Positions 23,211 through 34,271 are shown, counted from the first letter of the stretch. The stretch is DNA of 39,745 nucleotides from Schoenoplectus triqueter (GCA_964058805.1 CAXKVV010000018.1:1-39745); one strand, 5' to 3'. Notes: generated by a model not told the origin, from the sequence alone. Numbers and translations are program-made.

Positions 23211-23600
23211 AGGGGATCCTTGACAACTATTAGTTAACAATTTTGATAACACATTTTCAAATAAATCTAAAAAAAATCAAAAATAGGAAAACTTTGACAA
23301 ACACATTCGTAAGTTTGTCAACAAATTTCGTTGCAAATTTCATGGAATTTGAGTTTCATTTTATTCCATCAAAAACTATCAAAATTGAATGAAATTTACA
23401 ATAGTCCAAATCTTATTGAACTTTGATGAAATGACATTCAAATCATGTGAAATTTAATAACAATAAATTTATAAGTATAATAATATATTTATAATTTTCT
23501 GTTCTTAAGATTTTTTTGTATAACTTATTGAAGATTTCATTGTTAAATTTCTCAAAGTAATAAATTTGTTCAATTTAAGGAAGATTTTATTGTCAATGGG
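23211..23600. mobile_element. Foldback MITE, copy 3 (diverged)
   Basis: The left end AGGGGATCCTTGACAAC resembles the ends of the element at 17251. The right arm in complement reads through AAAATCTTAAGAACAG and AAATTATAAATATAT like the left arm of copy 2. The right edge is uncertain; ATTGTCAATGGG near 23589-23600 may be its end. The arms have diverged more than in copy 2, so it is older. Confidence 0.5.
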
Positions 23601-24000
23601 TCGGGTCGGGACGGGTTGGATCGTATTATTTTATTATTTTTCTTCTTTCGATCCGAACCATCCCGATTATATTTAGATCAAAAAATCTTGATCCATACCT
23701 GACCCGATTATGTTACGAGTCGACCCGACCCGTGTAAAATAATTAAATATTTTTATATTATTTTTAATAATTAAATATTAAATAATTTATAATTAATCTT
23801 AATTAGTATATAATTAATATATATTTAAATAATAAAGCACAAAATTACTTTAAAAAAGTATAATTAATCGGGTCGGGTTGACCCGAACCCGACCCGATTC
23901 GGTTAAAAAAATTAGACTCATACCCGACCCATTTATTTTCGGATCGGGTTCAGGTCGAGTCGGGTTAACCCGTCGGATCGGGTCAATAATTATCAACCCT
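23597..24000. mobile_element. GGGTCGGGT element with internal perfect palindrome
   Basis: The element begins TGGGTCGGGTCGGGACGGG and ends GGATCGGGTCAATAATTATC. Multiple GGGTCGGG and CCCGACCCG words occur on both sides of an AT-rich core. 23866-23879 and 23886-23899 are perfect 14-bp inverted repeats (AATCGGGTCGGGTT) with a 6-bp loop. The same words occur in intron 3 of the Iojap gene (8648-8860). Confidence 0.65.
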
Positions 24001-25531
24001 AAAAGAGGGGGGAGAGACAGGGCAGGAAATAATAATACTTTTCTCTTCACAAATGAATGTGTATAAGAAAATTTCCAACAACAAAAGAAAAAATCAGCAT
24101 GAGAGGGGATTTATTTTGGTCCGTTTAATCTGTAATAAAATAAATTACAAGTCAATTATTGACATATTGTACATCAACAATATCTTGATTTCTTAACTGC
24201 GTAGGTAAACATAGAAAAGAAAAATGAATGTAAGACTGGTGGATACATTGTGACAAGAACTGAAGAAAATACAATAAAATATAAAACAATAAAATGATAT
24301 ATATTTTTAAATTAAAAAAATGTGGTGTCTAATTTGACAGAGAACTAGAGCCCATATAAAACAACTCAGCTTATGCCAGTTTGTTGTGTGGTGACTGGTC
24401 AACATGAAAGTATGGTGACTTGATCGGAGAGGATTTGTCTGCTAGACTGTAGCAAACATGTGATGTCATGTGCATCTGACTAATGTTGTTAAATAAAGTT
24501 CCCTCAAGAACTTATTTTCTCTTTCGTCCCTATTGTCTAGTCTTGGATAAACAACTCCTTCCTCCACATGAAAAAAATATATTGAATGTTAATTTCTTAC
24601 AGAATCTAGTTATGAAAAATATAGACAGTTCCAACAATCATAAAAATAGTTGAAAAGACCATTGATATTCATAATGAATGTTAATTTACAGAAATACTTT
24701 CTCCAGGTTTTAAATGGTTTTTTCAACTATTTGTATTTGCAAGACCACGGGTTCTGACTGTAAATTCTCTGCAAGAACCTAATTTTACTGAAGACAGCAA
24801 CTCCAGTACACCACGTGGAAGAGGTATCAGATTGTAAATCATTTGCGAATCTGATTTGTATTAATTTTCTCCTATTCTTTATCTGCTGTAGTAGTATGTA
24901 TTTCTTTAAATTTAATCCGTTTTTTCTTTCTTTTTCTTTGTTTGAACTTGATTTCTTTTTGAATAAAGGTGAAATTAAGATTTTCATCTGAAATATTCGC
25001 TGAAGTTCTTCAAAACCCTAGATCCGAGCCAGAGAGGGGAGCGACTGTTTCTGGTGTGAGGGAAGTAAATCCAGACACAACTCCAGTTTGAGGCTAGTTG
25101 AAAACATGGAATCTGTTTTGTGCCAGAAACTCTAAGTTCAGACCAAAGCAAACTAAAGTAGTTATTAAACGAGAAACTGATCTGACCAAAAGAAAAATAA
25201 ATAAATAAACAGAGCGAGGGCGACCAAAAAAATAATAAAAATGTAGCGAGTAATTCCCGGCCCAAAGATCATCTTTAATTTTGTAACAATTGGGCTAAGT
25301 TCGTCTGGTACCTTATATAATAGGTGTTGTGCCTTATTTTTAAACCTTTTCTTCGAAATAAAACCGATATATATCATATATTACTCTGCCATGACTCCTA
25401 CGTAAATGGTTCCATAAAATTTAGGACCTGTACCAGTTCTTTTTACAGTGCATACCCAAGAACAACTTATCTTAGGCTTACTCCTGTGACCGTGCAACAT
25501 AGGTTAAAAACCAAAAATTAATTCATCCCAA
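24001..25531. other. Intergenic DNA with an isolated gene-start-like patch
   Basis: No gene is supported. At 24740-24830 a plus-strand frame reads RPRVLTVNSLQEPNFTEDSNSS, which looks protein-like but is only about 35 codons and matches no family I know. At 25013-25020 AAACCCTA (telo-box) and at about 25257-25263 GGCCC motifs resemble a plant gene start facing left, but no coding exon follows. These may be remnants of a lost gene. Confidence 0.4.
25520..25531. repeat. Target-site duplication of the nested LINE, left copy
   Basis: AATTCATCCCAA here recurs exactly at 33525-33536. The left copy abuts a run of ten T (poly(A) in LINE sense), the usual mark of target-primed reverse transcription. 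Confidence 0.85.
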
Positions 25532-26248
25532 TTTTTTTTTTATGAAGTAGGCTTTGCCTACTTGATTAATTTTATTAAAATAACAAAAAAAAGATGGTAC
25601 ATTTACAATGGATTGCTGGGTCCGTATTTATTTTATCTTATAGTATCCTATGTCCCTCCCCCCTGCCCTTGTTATCCCTGAGATGAATTGAAAACCAATT
25701 GGAGTTAATTTTTGTTCCATCTTCTGATATCCTCTTGAATGCATACCTGCAACTCTTGAGTTGGAAGTTCTTTGGCCTGGAATATGCGTTTATTCCTCTC
25801 TTTCCATAAGTTCCAGTATATTGCCATGCACTCGCTATCCCATTCCTTGCGTGAATCCTCCGAATGAAGTGCCCTTCTTTTTTGGTGCCAGTGGTTGTAT
25901 GGTGATGTACCGTGGGCAATTCTTCTAGCACCCCAGATACTTGTCGCGTATCTGCAGTGCAGGAACAGGTGGTCTGATGTATTTGTAAAAGGTAGGAGGG
26001 GGTGGGTAGCGGGGGGTGTTATATAGGATAGGCCCTTTTTGGTTGGTGTAGGGAGACAGAAAAGTTTGTCTCTTAGCTGCGTATGGTATGAACAATTGTG
26101 ATGTTGTTCCTTTTGTTGGAAGAATGTGATATCAACCATCCCATCCAGGTAGTACGTGTGCGTGCCATAGCAAGGCACGTGGGGAAGGGGAGTATGGAGT
26201 GGTTGACTAGAAGGAGAAGGAGCCGGAGCAGAGTAGAGTAGCGAGGCG
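25532..26248 (-). pseudogene. 5'-truncated LINE, 3' piece with poly(A) tail (minus strand)
   Basis: In minus-strand sense the segment runs from coding debris to a poly(A) tail at 25541-25532. A frame open from inside the neighbouring LTR down to 25705 contains DHLFLHCRYATSIWG (zf-RVT-like) and, 60 residues on, YWNLWKERNKRIF, the typical C-terminal end of plant LINE ORF2. It terminates with TAA. The 3' UTR includes a small AAGTAGGC...GCCTACTT hairpin just before the tail at about 25545-25563. The rest of the LINE lies beyond the copia element at 33388-33524. It is a non-autonomous fragment, about 850 bp in total. Confidence 0.8.
26244..26248. repeat. Target-site duplication of the copia element, left copy
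   Basis: AGGCG here matches AGGCG at 33388-33392 on the other side. One extra T (26249) separates it from the TGTTAG end of the LTR, so the left junction is off by one base from the ideal pattern. Confidence 0.7.
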
Positions 26249-26249
26249 T

Positions 26250-26902
26250 TGTTAGAATAATTTACTGTTATGGCCATGATCCTCTAGTGAACCCTAAACA
26301 TAAATTAAGTTACCTTGATCCATGCTGTCAGTCTTCCAGAGAGACACAACCCCGTTGATCACCAGACTCCTTTAGCCTTTCAGCGATCTTCCTCTAATCC
26401 GATGGAGTGATTGAGAGGACCGGCGTCAGACAGTTTCTTCTCTACTGGAACAGTGTTAAGAGAGAGAGATCTGGATCTGTTGGAAATGAAAGGGTGCCAG
26501 AAAGTGGGAAAACGAAAAGATGTCCAAAGCCAACTGTATATCTGCATATATATGGACGTCCATATAACATAGTGCAGTTATACCTTAACGGGTCCATATC
26601 GGATCCAGATTCTCTCTTAACGGGTTCGCTGCTTAATCAGAAAGCTGTCTATAGTTGTGTTCTCCAGGGACCAATAGCATAATTGTATTATTATGAGACT
26701 TTATATAATTCAGACCATCACTAAATCATAAAGTCATTAATACGCATTCTACACATTAAAGGTCCCACTTCTCATGACATATAATAAACCCGATACAGAA
26801 TTTGATCACTTCATTATGGGTATAATTTGACAGTCCATTATATAATATATTTATTACATATAAGCCCATACATATTGTAATTAATAATAATTAATTCCAA
26901 CA
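26250..26902 (-). repeat. 3' LTR of the nested copia element
   Basis: It starts TGTTAGAATAATTTACTG on the plus strand and ends TTAATTCCAACA (TGTT...AACA ends). In element sense this is the downstream LTR, which should supply the polyadenylation site. A 91-codon antisense frame at 26407-26682 is identical in both LTRs and is not taken as a gene. Confidence 0.95.
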
Positions 26903-27381
26903 ATCTCCCACTTGGGCTATATGTATCTGAAAAATATATATATATATATATATACTGAATTGAGTACTCTTAACTATGCTGTCATAACCTTTTATGTCAT
27001 CATCAAATTCCGTCCATCAATCATATTTATAAGGACTTTATGCAGTATTCGTCTCATAAAGCGAAACTAAACTGACATAAATCACGATATAAACATAACT
27101 GAATGACATGAATCATGAAGGGGATGTGTAGTTTGAAAATTACATGTAATGTGATCCACATGCCTATTTTTCAATTTGGTCACCTTAATCAATCTGAATT
27201 AGAGGTCGATTATAAGCTCAGAGTGTATATAAAACTAAATAACTGAATAACTGAATAACTGCATGATACATACGAAATCACAGAATATCATATAAGAACT
27301 ACTGCATGATATCTGAAAAAGTATATATCATATAAAACAAAACAAAAAAAAAAGAAATACAAGTACAAACTCCCACTCAAC
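26903..27381 (-). other. 3' non-coding region and polypurine tract of the copia element
   Basis: Between the pol stop and the 3' LTR. On the element strand AAGTGGGAGAT at 26913-26903 directly precedes the LTR and is the polypurine tract that primes plus-strand synthesis. An AT microsatellite lies at about 26936-26954. No other frame is seen. Confidence 0.8.
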
Positions 27382-30300
27382 CTAATAATCCTCTGTAACA
27401 TATATACCCATATGAGCGATATGCTCATGAAACTGTTTGGGTATCAATCCCTTAGTCAGTGGATCTGCTAGCATGGAAGCTGTACCAATATGCTCAATAC
27501 TTATAAGTCCACTCTGAACTCTCTCCTTCACAGCAAGGAACTTAATGTCGATATGTTTGGATTTCGACGAGCTCCTGTTGTTGTTAGAATACAGCACTGC
27601 TGAACTATTGTCACAATATAACTTAAGTGGTAACTTAATAGTATCCACAATGCGCAGCCCTGTGACAAAGTTCCTTAGCCATATTCCATGGTTCGATGCC
27701 TCGAAACACGCAATGAATTCGGCTGTCATGGTGGAGGAGGCAATCATGGATTGCTTTGCACTCCTCCAAGAAATAGCTCCTCCAGCCAACATAAAAATAT
27801 AACCGGATGTTGACTTTAAGCTATCCACACAACCCGCAAAGTCGGAATCAGTATACCCAATGACCTCAAGCTTGTCTGATCGCCGATATGTTAACATGTG
27901 ATTCTTCGTTCTTTGCAAGTACCGTAGTACCCTTTTGGCTGCTTTCCAGTGATTCATACCAGGATTACTGAGATAGCGACCAAGCATTCCTGTGATATAC
28001 GCAATATCCGGACGCGTACACACTTGAGCATACATAAGACTTCCTATCAAGGAAGCATATGGAATCTGATGCATTTCTGATTTCTCGAGTTCTGTTTTTG
28101 GGCACTGATCAAGACTAAACTTGTCTCCTTTAGCAACAGGGGTATTTCCTGGTTTACAACTTTCCATACCATATCGCTTGAGAACTTTATCGATATATGC
28201 TTGTTGTGAAAGTCCTAAAATACCCTTATTTCTATCTCTGTGTATTTTAAGACCTAACACATACGATGCTTCGCCAAGATCTTTCATGTCAAAATGTTTG
28301 AAAAGAAATTTCTTGGTTTCATGCATCATATTTTTATCGTTACTGGCAAGCAATATGTCATCGACATATAAAACCAGAAATACAAACTTACTCCCACTGA
28401 ACTTGTGATATATACATTCATCCACCAAGTTAGACTCAAATCCGAATGAGATAATTACTTGATGAAATTTGAAATACCACTGTCGAGACGCTTGTTTGAG
28501 TCCATAGATAGACTTCTTTAATTTGCAAACCATCTGTTTCGAGTCATCAGATTCGTAATTCGGTGGTTGCGACATATAAATGCATTCATCAATGTCGCCA
28601 TTGAGAAATGCAGTCTTAACGTCCATCTGATTTAACTCAAGGTCAAAGTGTGCCACTAAAGCCATGATAATTCTAAAAGAATCTTTCGTTGACACAGGCG
28701 GGAAAGTTTCCGTAAAGTCAATACCTTCTTTCTGTGTAAATCCCTTAGCAACTAGTCGTGCTTTATATCTTTCCACATTACCTTCTGAATCCTTTTTGGT
28801 CTTAAATATCCATTTGCAACCAATAGGTTTCACACCTTGAGGTAAAGGGACGATATCCCAGACGTTGTTGTCATACATTGATTTTATTTCTTCATCCATG
28901 GCTTTGGTCCATTTATGATAATTCACACTTTCTAAAGCCTGACGGAGAGTGACAGGATCATCCTCCATCATGCCAATGTTGAATTCATTTTCTTGAAGAA
29001 ATACAATATAATCATTAGATATTGCGCTTCTTCTCTCTCTAGTGGACCGTCTTAAAGGCACAGTTTCTTGAGGTTCTTGAGGTGGTATAGGTTCCTCATC
29101 AACATCAACATTGTCTTGTTCCGGATTCTCTTCTATTTCTGAAGGTTCATTGACTATAGGTTCATTCACCACAGATGTGGGTTCAGGAACCAATGAGTCT
29201 CCAGATATCCTTATTACAATTGGTACCGATGTGGGTGCCTCTCGTATAGGAGAATCATGTGATTCTTCAAAGACAATTTGATTTGTATTTCCCCTCTGAA
29301 CCATAACATCCTCAAAGAACTTAACTGTATTTGTCTCAAAAATTATTCTATTAGTGGGATCATAAAATTTGTACCCACGGGACCTTTCTGCATATCCGAT
29401 AAAATAGCAGCTAACAGTCCTTTCATCCAACTTTTTCTCTTGTGGCCTATAAGGCCGAGCTTCAGCTGGACAACCCCAAATTCTAAAATGTTGGAGACTA
29501 GGTTTTCGTCCAGTCCACAACTCATATGGAGTTTTGTTTGCTGCCTTAGTCGGTACCCGATTCAAAATGTATGCTGCTGTCTTAAGTGCTTCTCCCCAGA
29601 GGTTCAATGGAAGCGATGTATGAGAAATCATGCTTCGCACCATCTCCATTAATGTTCGATTGCGTCTTTCAGCTACACCGTTCATTGTCGGTGAACCCGG
29701 CATTGTATACTGTGGCACAATCCCATTATCCTCCAAGAATTTAGCAAAAGGCCCTGGACGTTGCTCTCCCGAGCCGTCAGAGCGACCGTAATATTCACCA
29801 CCACGATCTGATCTGACGCCTTTAATCCTTTTGTTGAGTTGTAACTCGACTTCAGACTTGAAGGATTTAAATGTGTCCAAAGCTTGAGCCTTTTCTTTAA
29901 TTAAATATATATAGCCATATCTAGAATAATCGTCAATGAAACCGATAAAATATACATGATCATTCCTAGTTGCTGTAGGGAATGGTCCGCATATATCCGT
30001 ATGTATCAGCTCAAGAACATCCGTCATACGATTGGCTGTATACTTACGCATGCTTGTTTGTTTGCCCTTAGCACATTCAATACACGGACCAAGGTCCGAC
30101 ATATCCAAGGGCCGCAGGATTTCACTTTGAACAAGACGTGTAATTCTCTGTTGAGAAATATGACCTAAACGCTTGTGCCAAAGTGCAGCTGAATCCTGAT
30201 GTGTTAATTTTTGTCTAACATTTCGAGTTTCATTATTCAAGGTCTCATTATAGGAAGCAATAGTATCTAAAGCATAAAGATTATCCATAACGGACAGAAA

Positions 30301-31308
30301 ACCAGAAGCAACCATATTGGAGTGTCGATACAATCTAAATTTTCCATCTCCAAATGAACAAGAAAAACCTAATTTGTCCAATGCGGAAATAGAAATTAAG
30401 TTCCGTCTAAAAGACGGCACAACAAAAGTATCATACAAATCCAAATATAAACCAGTTTTCATAAGTAATCTAAAATGCCCTATGGCTTCAACTTCTGCTT
30501 TATTGCCATCGCCTACATAGATGTATCTTTCACCATCTCTTGGCCTACGGTAATTTCGGCAACCCTGCATAGACACAGATATGTGAGTTGTTGCACCCGA
30601 ATCTATCCACCATGTGTCTATTGAAACTGAAACTGAATTAACTTCTTCACAAACAAGAGAAAAATTACCTTTCTTTGCACGCCATGTGTGATAATTGGTA
30701 CAATTTTTCTTCATGTGCCCTTCAGATCCACAAAAGAAACACCCTTTCTTTTCCTTATCCGGCTCTGTCTTGATAACCGGTTTCTTGTCCTTAGTGGGTT
30801 TCTTCTGCGAACTTGTAGTCGCAGCATCTGAATTGATTTTACGTTTCTGTTTCCCTTTTCCTTTAGATGTGGAAGCAATGTTTGCACTCTCGCTCTTGTC
30901 CGTCTTCAAACGCTCTTCCTCCTGAACACAGTGCGAGATGAGCTCATTGACTGTCCATGATTCCTTCTGACAGTTGTAGCTCACCTTAAACTGCCCAAAA
31001 GAAGTGGGAAGAGAGTTGAGAGACAAATAGACCAACATATCTTCCGATATGTCTAGTTTATGAGCCTTCAATTTTGAAGCGGTATTCATCATTTCAAGAA
31101 TGTGCTCCCTGACATTACTTCTGCCATTGTACTTCATTGTGCAAAGTTTGTTTAACAGAATGCCTATTTCAGCCTTCTCATTCCTAACAAACCTCTGCTC
31201 AAGTTCCTTAAGATAGTCCAAGGCCAGAGTGGAATCAGAAACAGGTCCCCTAAAACTTTCAGGAATGGTCCTTTGCATGACCTTAAGACACAAGCGATTT
31301 GACCTCAT
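27382..31308 (-). CDS. Copia Gag-Pol polyprotein, main open frame (1308 aa)
   Basis: The frame is open without interruption. In order: UBN2-type gag (about 20-135, [11 protein letters not shown] and [14 protein letters not shown]), CCHC zinc knuckle 190-203 (C-x2-C-x4-H-x4-C), aspartic protease DSG at 236-238, integrase zinc region H378/H383/C409/C412, integrase catalytic D438, D501 and E547 ([24 protein letters not shown]), reverse transcriptase about 817-1060 with YVDD at 981-984, and RNase H with D1154, E1197, D1233 and D1282. All these catalytic residues are present. Protease, integrase, RT and RNase H copy and insert the element. The annotated ATG is internal to gag: it directly follows the TGA that ends the upstream 67-codon piece in the same frame, so the natural product would begin at 31512. 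Confidence 0.95.
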   Translation of the reverse strand: MRSNRLCLKVMQRTIPESFRGPVSDSTLALDYLKELEQRFVRNEKAEIGILLNKLCTMKYNGRSNVREHILEMMNTASKLKAHKLDISEDMLVYLSLNSLPTSFGQFKVSYNCQKESWTVNELISHCVQEEERLKTDKSESANIASTSKGKGKQKRKINSDAATTSSQKKPTKDKKPVIKTEPDKEKKGCFFCGSEGHMKKNCTNYHTWRAKKGNFSLVCEEVNSVSVSIDTWWIDSGATTHISVSMQGCRNYRRPRDGERYIYVGDGNKAEVEAIGHFRLLMKTGLYLDLYDTFVVPSFRRNLISISALDKLGFSCSFGDGKFRLYRHSNMVASGFLSVMDNLYALDTIASYNETLNNETRNVRQKLTHQDSAALWHKRLGHISQQRITRLVQSEILRPLDMSDLGPCIECAKGKQTSMRKYTANRMTDVLELIHTDICGPFPTATRNDHVYFIGFIDDYSRYGYIYLIKEKAQALDTFKSFKSEVELQLNKRIKGVRSDRGGEYYGRSDGSGEQRPGPFAKFLEDNGIVPQYTMPGSPTMNGVAERRNRTLMEMVRSMISHTSLPLNLWGEALKTAAYILNRVPTKAANKTPYELWTGRKPSLQHFRIWGCPAEARPYRPQEKKLDERTVSCYFIGYAERSRGYKFYDPTNRIIFETNTVKFFEDVMVQRGNTNQIVFEESHDSPIREAPTSVPIVIRISGDSLVPEPTSVVNEPIVNEPSEIEENPEQDNVDVDEEPIPPQEPQETVPLRRSTRERRSAISNDYIVFLQENEFNIGMMEDDPVTLRQALESVNYHKWTKAMDEEIKSMYDNNVWDIVPLPQGVKPIGCKWIFKTKKDSEGNVERYKARLVAKGFTQKEGIDFTETFPPVSTKDSFRIIMALVAHFDLELNQMDVKTAFLNGDIDECIYMSQPPNYESDDSKQMVCKLKKSIYGLKQASRQWYFKFHQVIISFGFESNLVDECIYHKFSGSKFVFLVLYVDDILLASNDKNMMHETKKFLFKHFDMKDLGEASYVLGLKIHRDRNKGILGLSQQAYIDKVLKRYGMESCKPGNTPVAKGDKFSLDQCPKTELEKSEMHQIPYASLIGSLMYAQVCTRPDIAYITGMLGRYLSNPGMNHWKAAKRVLRYLQRTKNHMLTYRRSDKLEVIGYTDSDFAGCVDSLKSTSGYIFMLAGGAISWRSAKQSMIASSTMTAEFIACFEASNHGIWLRNFVTGLRIVDTIKLPLKLYCDNSSAVLYSNNNRSSSKSKHIDIKFLAVKERVQSGLISIEHIGTASMLADPLTKGLIPKQFHEHIAHMGIYVTEDY

Positions 31309-31512
31309 TCACCGTGCATGCGCATTCTGAACATTGTCAGAACTGTCTGCAGTAGGTACAGGTGGTTTAGCTTGCTGTAACGCTATATCTAGATCAAGAC
31401 ACCCAAGAATAATTTCTAAGGTATCTTTCCATTCCTTGTAATTAGAACCCGTCAGCATCGGAATGCTATTGATGCCGGCAGTAAGATCAGTAATCTTTGC
31501 TGAAAAATACAT
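31309..31512 (-). pseudogene. Copia gag N-terminus, cut off by an in-frame TGA
   Basis: Sixty-seven codons starting MYFSAKITDLTAGINSIPML and including GSNYKEW, the N-terminal gag signature where a Trp-containing helix follows a short start. It ends with TGA at 31311-31309, and the next codon in the same frame is ATG of the long pol frame. In related gag proteins this position usually carries Trp, so a G-to-A change in TGG is the simplest origin (inference). The two pieces are therefore one gag-pol gene split by a nonsense mutation. Confidence 0.85.
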
Positions 31513-32719
31513 GCAATATAACGAATCAAATGTCTGAATTATAATATTAAATCAAAATAAGGCATATTCCATCAACTAAGTATCCTCAAATAATAAGTGT
31601 TCTTTGAAATCAATTATTATTCTTAGATAATTAGGCGTAATAATGATATATAACGGTCCATTTGATGTCAATTAGTTAACTTTCCTTTGGGTCAATCAAC
31701 TAATCACACCTAAAACTTATTGACCATTACCTATATATTACTACAATCTGTTTACATATAATAAGTGATTGTTGTCTTTCCTTTGGGATAGTCCAAAAAT
31801 CAAATATTATATGTATATCGTCCGTATACAAGTCTTGAAAAATAATTAACGCCAATATAAGAGCTTACTTTGGTAAGATAATAATTTTGTTAATTATTTC
31901 AAAAAATGTATTTTATCTGAAGCCTTCATAATGATTTAACATTATCCAAATAAATTTCTCAAATATGTTGGCTTAACCTAAATATCAATTCATGGGTTCA
32001 TGCAATCAATACCGAATAAACAACAACCAACATAATCAATTCATAAGCGAGATAGTATGACCCAAGACATGATGATCTCCTTCGTAAGAATCCTCTTCAC
32101 AAGCCATCATCCTATGCTTAATGTAAATCTCTCATTCTTACCAAATTACTATCCTAATAATAAATGAAATTATGTGACATGCAAGCCACCAAAATAAAAA
32201 TAATTAATTGGCACCTTAGGCCGCTTACACACATCAATCATTCATGCATTACAAGTTTCACACAAGGCAACAGGGTCATACTATCTCATAATCCTTCTGC
32301 AAAAAAGAGTTAGGCATGAAAATACTGAATGGGCTTCCTAACTGCGGCGGTCCCGCTCGTTCAGATAATCAATATTATTTGATCTTGACATGATTCAAAA
32401 ATAACCGCAGCGGAATACAGATCAGAAATTCGTATTTTCTTAACAGAATCATGTAATATAACAATTAATCATATGCAATTCGAAAGCTACTGTGTTGACC
32501 AATCAGTTTCTGAAATATTTCTTGATTCTGATAAACTGATAAACATGTTTTCCGAAACTGATTGTCAATCTTGATAAATTTCATATTTAACAAACAGATC
32601 TATAAATTTCCGAACTATTTATAAACTATTTGATTAAAAAAACATATCCTATTATAGAAATACGAATTTCTGAGAAATTTTTGAATCAGTCATTAGATCT
32701 TAACAGTTCAACTAGAGTA
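31513..32719 (-). other. Copia 5' leader (untranslated)
   Basis: About 1.2 kb between the primer binding site and gag, AT-rich and without a domain-bearing frame. It probably carries the packaging signal. There are several short ATG-initiated frames; none is convincing. Confidence 0.75.
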
Positions 32720-32732
32720 GGCTCTGATACCA
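32720..32732 (-). other. Primer binding site of the nested copia element
   Basis: On the minus strand TGGTATCAGAGCC, complementary to initiator tRNA-Met, two bases from the LTR end. It is the same priming type as in the left element at 403-414. Confidence 0.93.
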
Positions 32733-32734
32733 AT

Positions 32735-33387
32735 TGTTAGAATAATTTACTGTTATGGCCATGATCCTCTAGTGAACCCTAAATATAAATTAAGTTACCT
32801 TGATCCATGCTGTCAGTCTTCCAGAGAGACACAACCCCGTTGATCACCAGACTCCTTTAGCCTTCCAGCGATCTTCCTCTAATCCGATGGAGTGATTGAG
32901 AGGACCGGCGTCAGACAGTTTCTTCTCTACTGGAACAGTGTTAAGAGAGAGAGATCTGGATCTGTTGGAAATGAAAGGGTGCCAGAAAGTGGGAAAACGA
33001 AAAGATGTCCAAAGCCAACTGTATATCTGCATATATATGGACGTCCATATAACATAGTGCAGTTATACCTTAACGGGTCCATATCGGATCCAGATTCTCT
33101 CTTAACGGGTTCGCTGCTTAATCAGAAAGCTGTCTATAGTTGTGTTCTCCAGGGACCAATAGCATAATTGTATTATTATGAGACTTTATATAATTCAGAC
33201 CATCACTAAATCATAAAGTCATTAATACGCATTCTACACATTAAAGGTCCCACTTCTCATGACATATAATAAACCCGATACAGAATTTGATCACTTCATT
33301 ATGGGTATAATTTGACAGTCCATTATATAATATATTTATTACATATAAGCCCATACATATTGTAATTAATAATAATTAATTCCAACA
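32735..33387 (-). repeat. 5' LTR of the nested copia element
   Basis: 653 bp, same ends as the left copy, two mismatches to it. It should hold the promoter of the element. Confidence 0.95.
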
Positions 33388-33524
33388 AGGCGCAGATCCA
33401 TGGTAGAGGCCTTTGGTTCTTTTCTTTATTTCCTGTGAAATTTGTTTTTGAGTAGAGGAACTTGGTAGAGTAGGATGTCTCTCTGTTTATCTTTCATACG
33501 GCCTATGGGAAGGCTGGTTGGCCC
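33388..33524 (-). pseudogene. 5' piece of the truncated LINE
   Basis: This short piece, in minus-strand sense, runs from the 5' junction at 33524 (GGGCCAACCAGCC) to the copia insertion point and continues in 26248-25532. The pre-insertion reading continues into the frame with the LINE C-terminal motifs. The first five bases (AGGCG) are the copia target duplication. Confidence 0.7.
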
Positions 33525-33536
33525 AATTCATCCCAA
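33525..33536. repeat. Target-site duplication of the nested LINE, right copy
   Basis: AATTCATCCCAA is identical to 25520-25531. In LINE sense it lies directly before the truncated 5' end. Beyond it the plus-strand text ATTTTAAG fits an L1-type endonuclease TTTT/A nick site. Confidence 0.85.
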
Positions 33537-33877
33537 ATTTTAAGTTGTTCTCAATATTAGCTCTCTCTATGGGTCGATATCTGTTGTTTTACTTATCAAT
33601 CAAAATTCTGAGAACACTATGTTCTCAGAAAACTATGTTGATTAGCCTGGATTGCATGTCGAGGTGCTTCATAATCTCGGCGAGATATTTCTATAAATTG
33701 GACTAAATGCGCCAATAGATTTATTTTTAAAAAGATAACTAGCACTAGCCCACTCCTTCAACTCAATACAATAAAAAGAATAACCACAACTACAAATGAT
33801 GCACATAATTGTAACTAAACTGAAGGGCAAAAATCAAAGTACTCATTTGAGAAATAAATTAAAGCTCCCCAATTTGT
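33537..33877. other. Intergenic DNA with a perfect 10-bp hairpin
   Basis: TTCTGAGAAC at 33606-33615 and GTTCTCAGAA at 33621-33630 form a perfect stem with a 5-base loop. No gene is seen. The 62-codon frame at 33518-33706 begins at the LINE duplication and has no domain. Confidence 0.5.
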
Positions 33878-34271
33878 TCAAAGAGGTCTAAGAAGAGGGT
33901 AGTCTTTAAGGACCCTTTGAGCTGATAGCGTGTCATTCCATTTTGTGGCGTCCACAGCACCTGCACAGCCTGAACAAGCACAATTTAGATGAGATTAAAC
34001 TCTTCATACAGACAAATAGATAACCCTTCTTTTTTCAATTTTCATTTTTGTGTCTTCACAGTGCTCGATTTTCCACAACTTTGTTGCACTGATATATCTT
34101 AGACGTTTTTCTTTTTTTAAAAAAAAAAAGTAACATCAGATACTATATTGGAAGTACCAGAATCTCTTTCTCAGGTATGTTTTTCAGTTTATGAGCAATA
34201 GCTGTTAAGTCTGCTCTACTTTCACGGGACGGTAGCTCCAGGATTCCCAAGATTGCAACTAGAAATGTCAC
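33878..34271 (-). pseudogene. DUF1517-family C-terminal fragment, two exons, frameshifted
   Basis: On the minus strand, exon A 34271-34158 (acceptor TTTTAG, donor CTG|GTAC) reads VTFLVAILGILELPSRESRA then DLTAIAHKLKNIPEKEIL. Exon B from 33969 (acceptor TTGTTCAG) reads AVQVLWTPQN in phase. Plant DUF1517 proteins end with a VTILVAA...LP stretch, then VLWTPQ, a Glu/Asp-rich segment and a DYPLLRPL-type terminus. In exon B that terminus is present only after a one-base shift just behind WTPQN (stop at 33880-33878); in the unshifted frame translation runs on to TAA at 33861-33859 with unrelated residues. Upstream exons were not found before the solo LTR. The intron is retained, so this is a genomic fragment, not a processed copy. 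Function of the family is not established here; likely not functional. Confidence 0.7.

Larger units (their letters stand above)
26250..33387 (-). mobile_element. Near-complete Ty1/copia retrotransposon, recent insertion (about 7.1 kb)
   Basis: The element has two 653-bp LTRs (26250-26902, 32735-33387) of identical length with two mismatches seen by eye (an A/T-rich C/T near 26302 and T/C near 26367). It is transcribed leftward: primer binding site 32720-32732, about 1.2-kb leader, gag-pol 31512-27382, 3' region and polypurine tract. It is flanked by AGGCG duplications and sits inside a LINE. The domain order (protease, integrase, reverse transcriptase, RNase H) is copia. Only one coding break is visible, an in-frame stop at 31311-31309. 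At the commonly used plant rate of 1.3e-8 per site per year, 2/653 differences would correspond to roughly 0.1 million years. A solo LTR of the same family lies at 35231-35866. The lineage within copia is not assigned. Confidence 0.95.

Noticed and set aside
25705..26277. 190-codon minus frame read as one gene
   Set aside because: Its first ten codons come from the copia LTR and the rest from a LINE remnant; it is a chance fusion across an insertion border.
26407..26682. 91-codon frame identical at 32892-33167
   Set aside because: It lies antisense inside both LTRs, so the identity only reflects LTR duplication.
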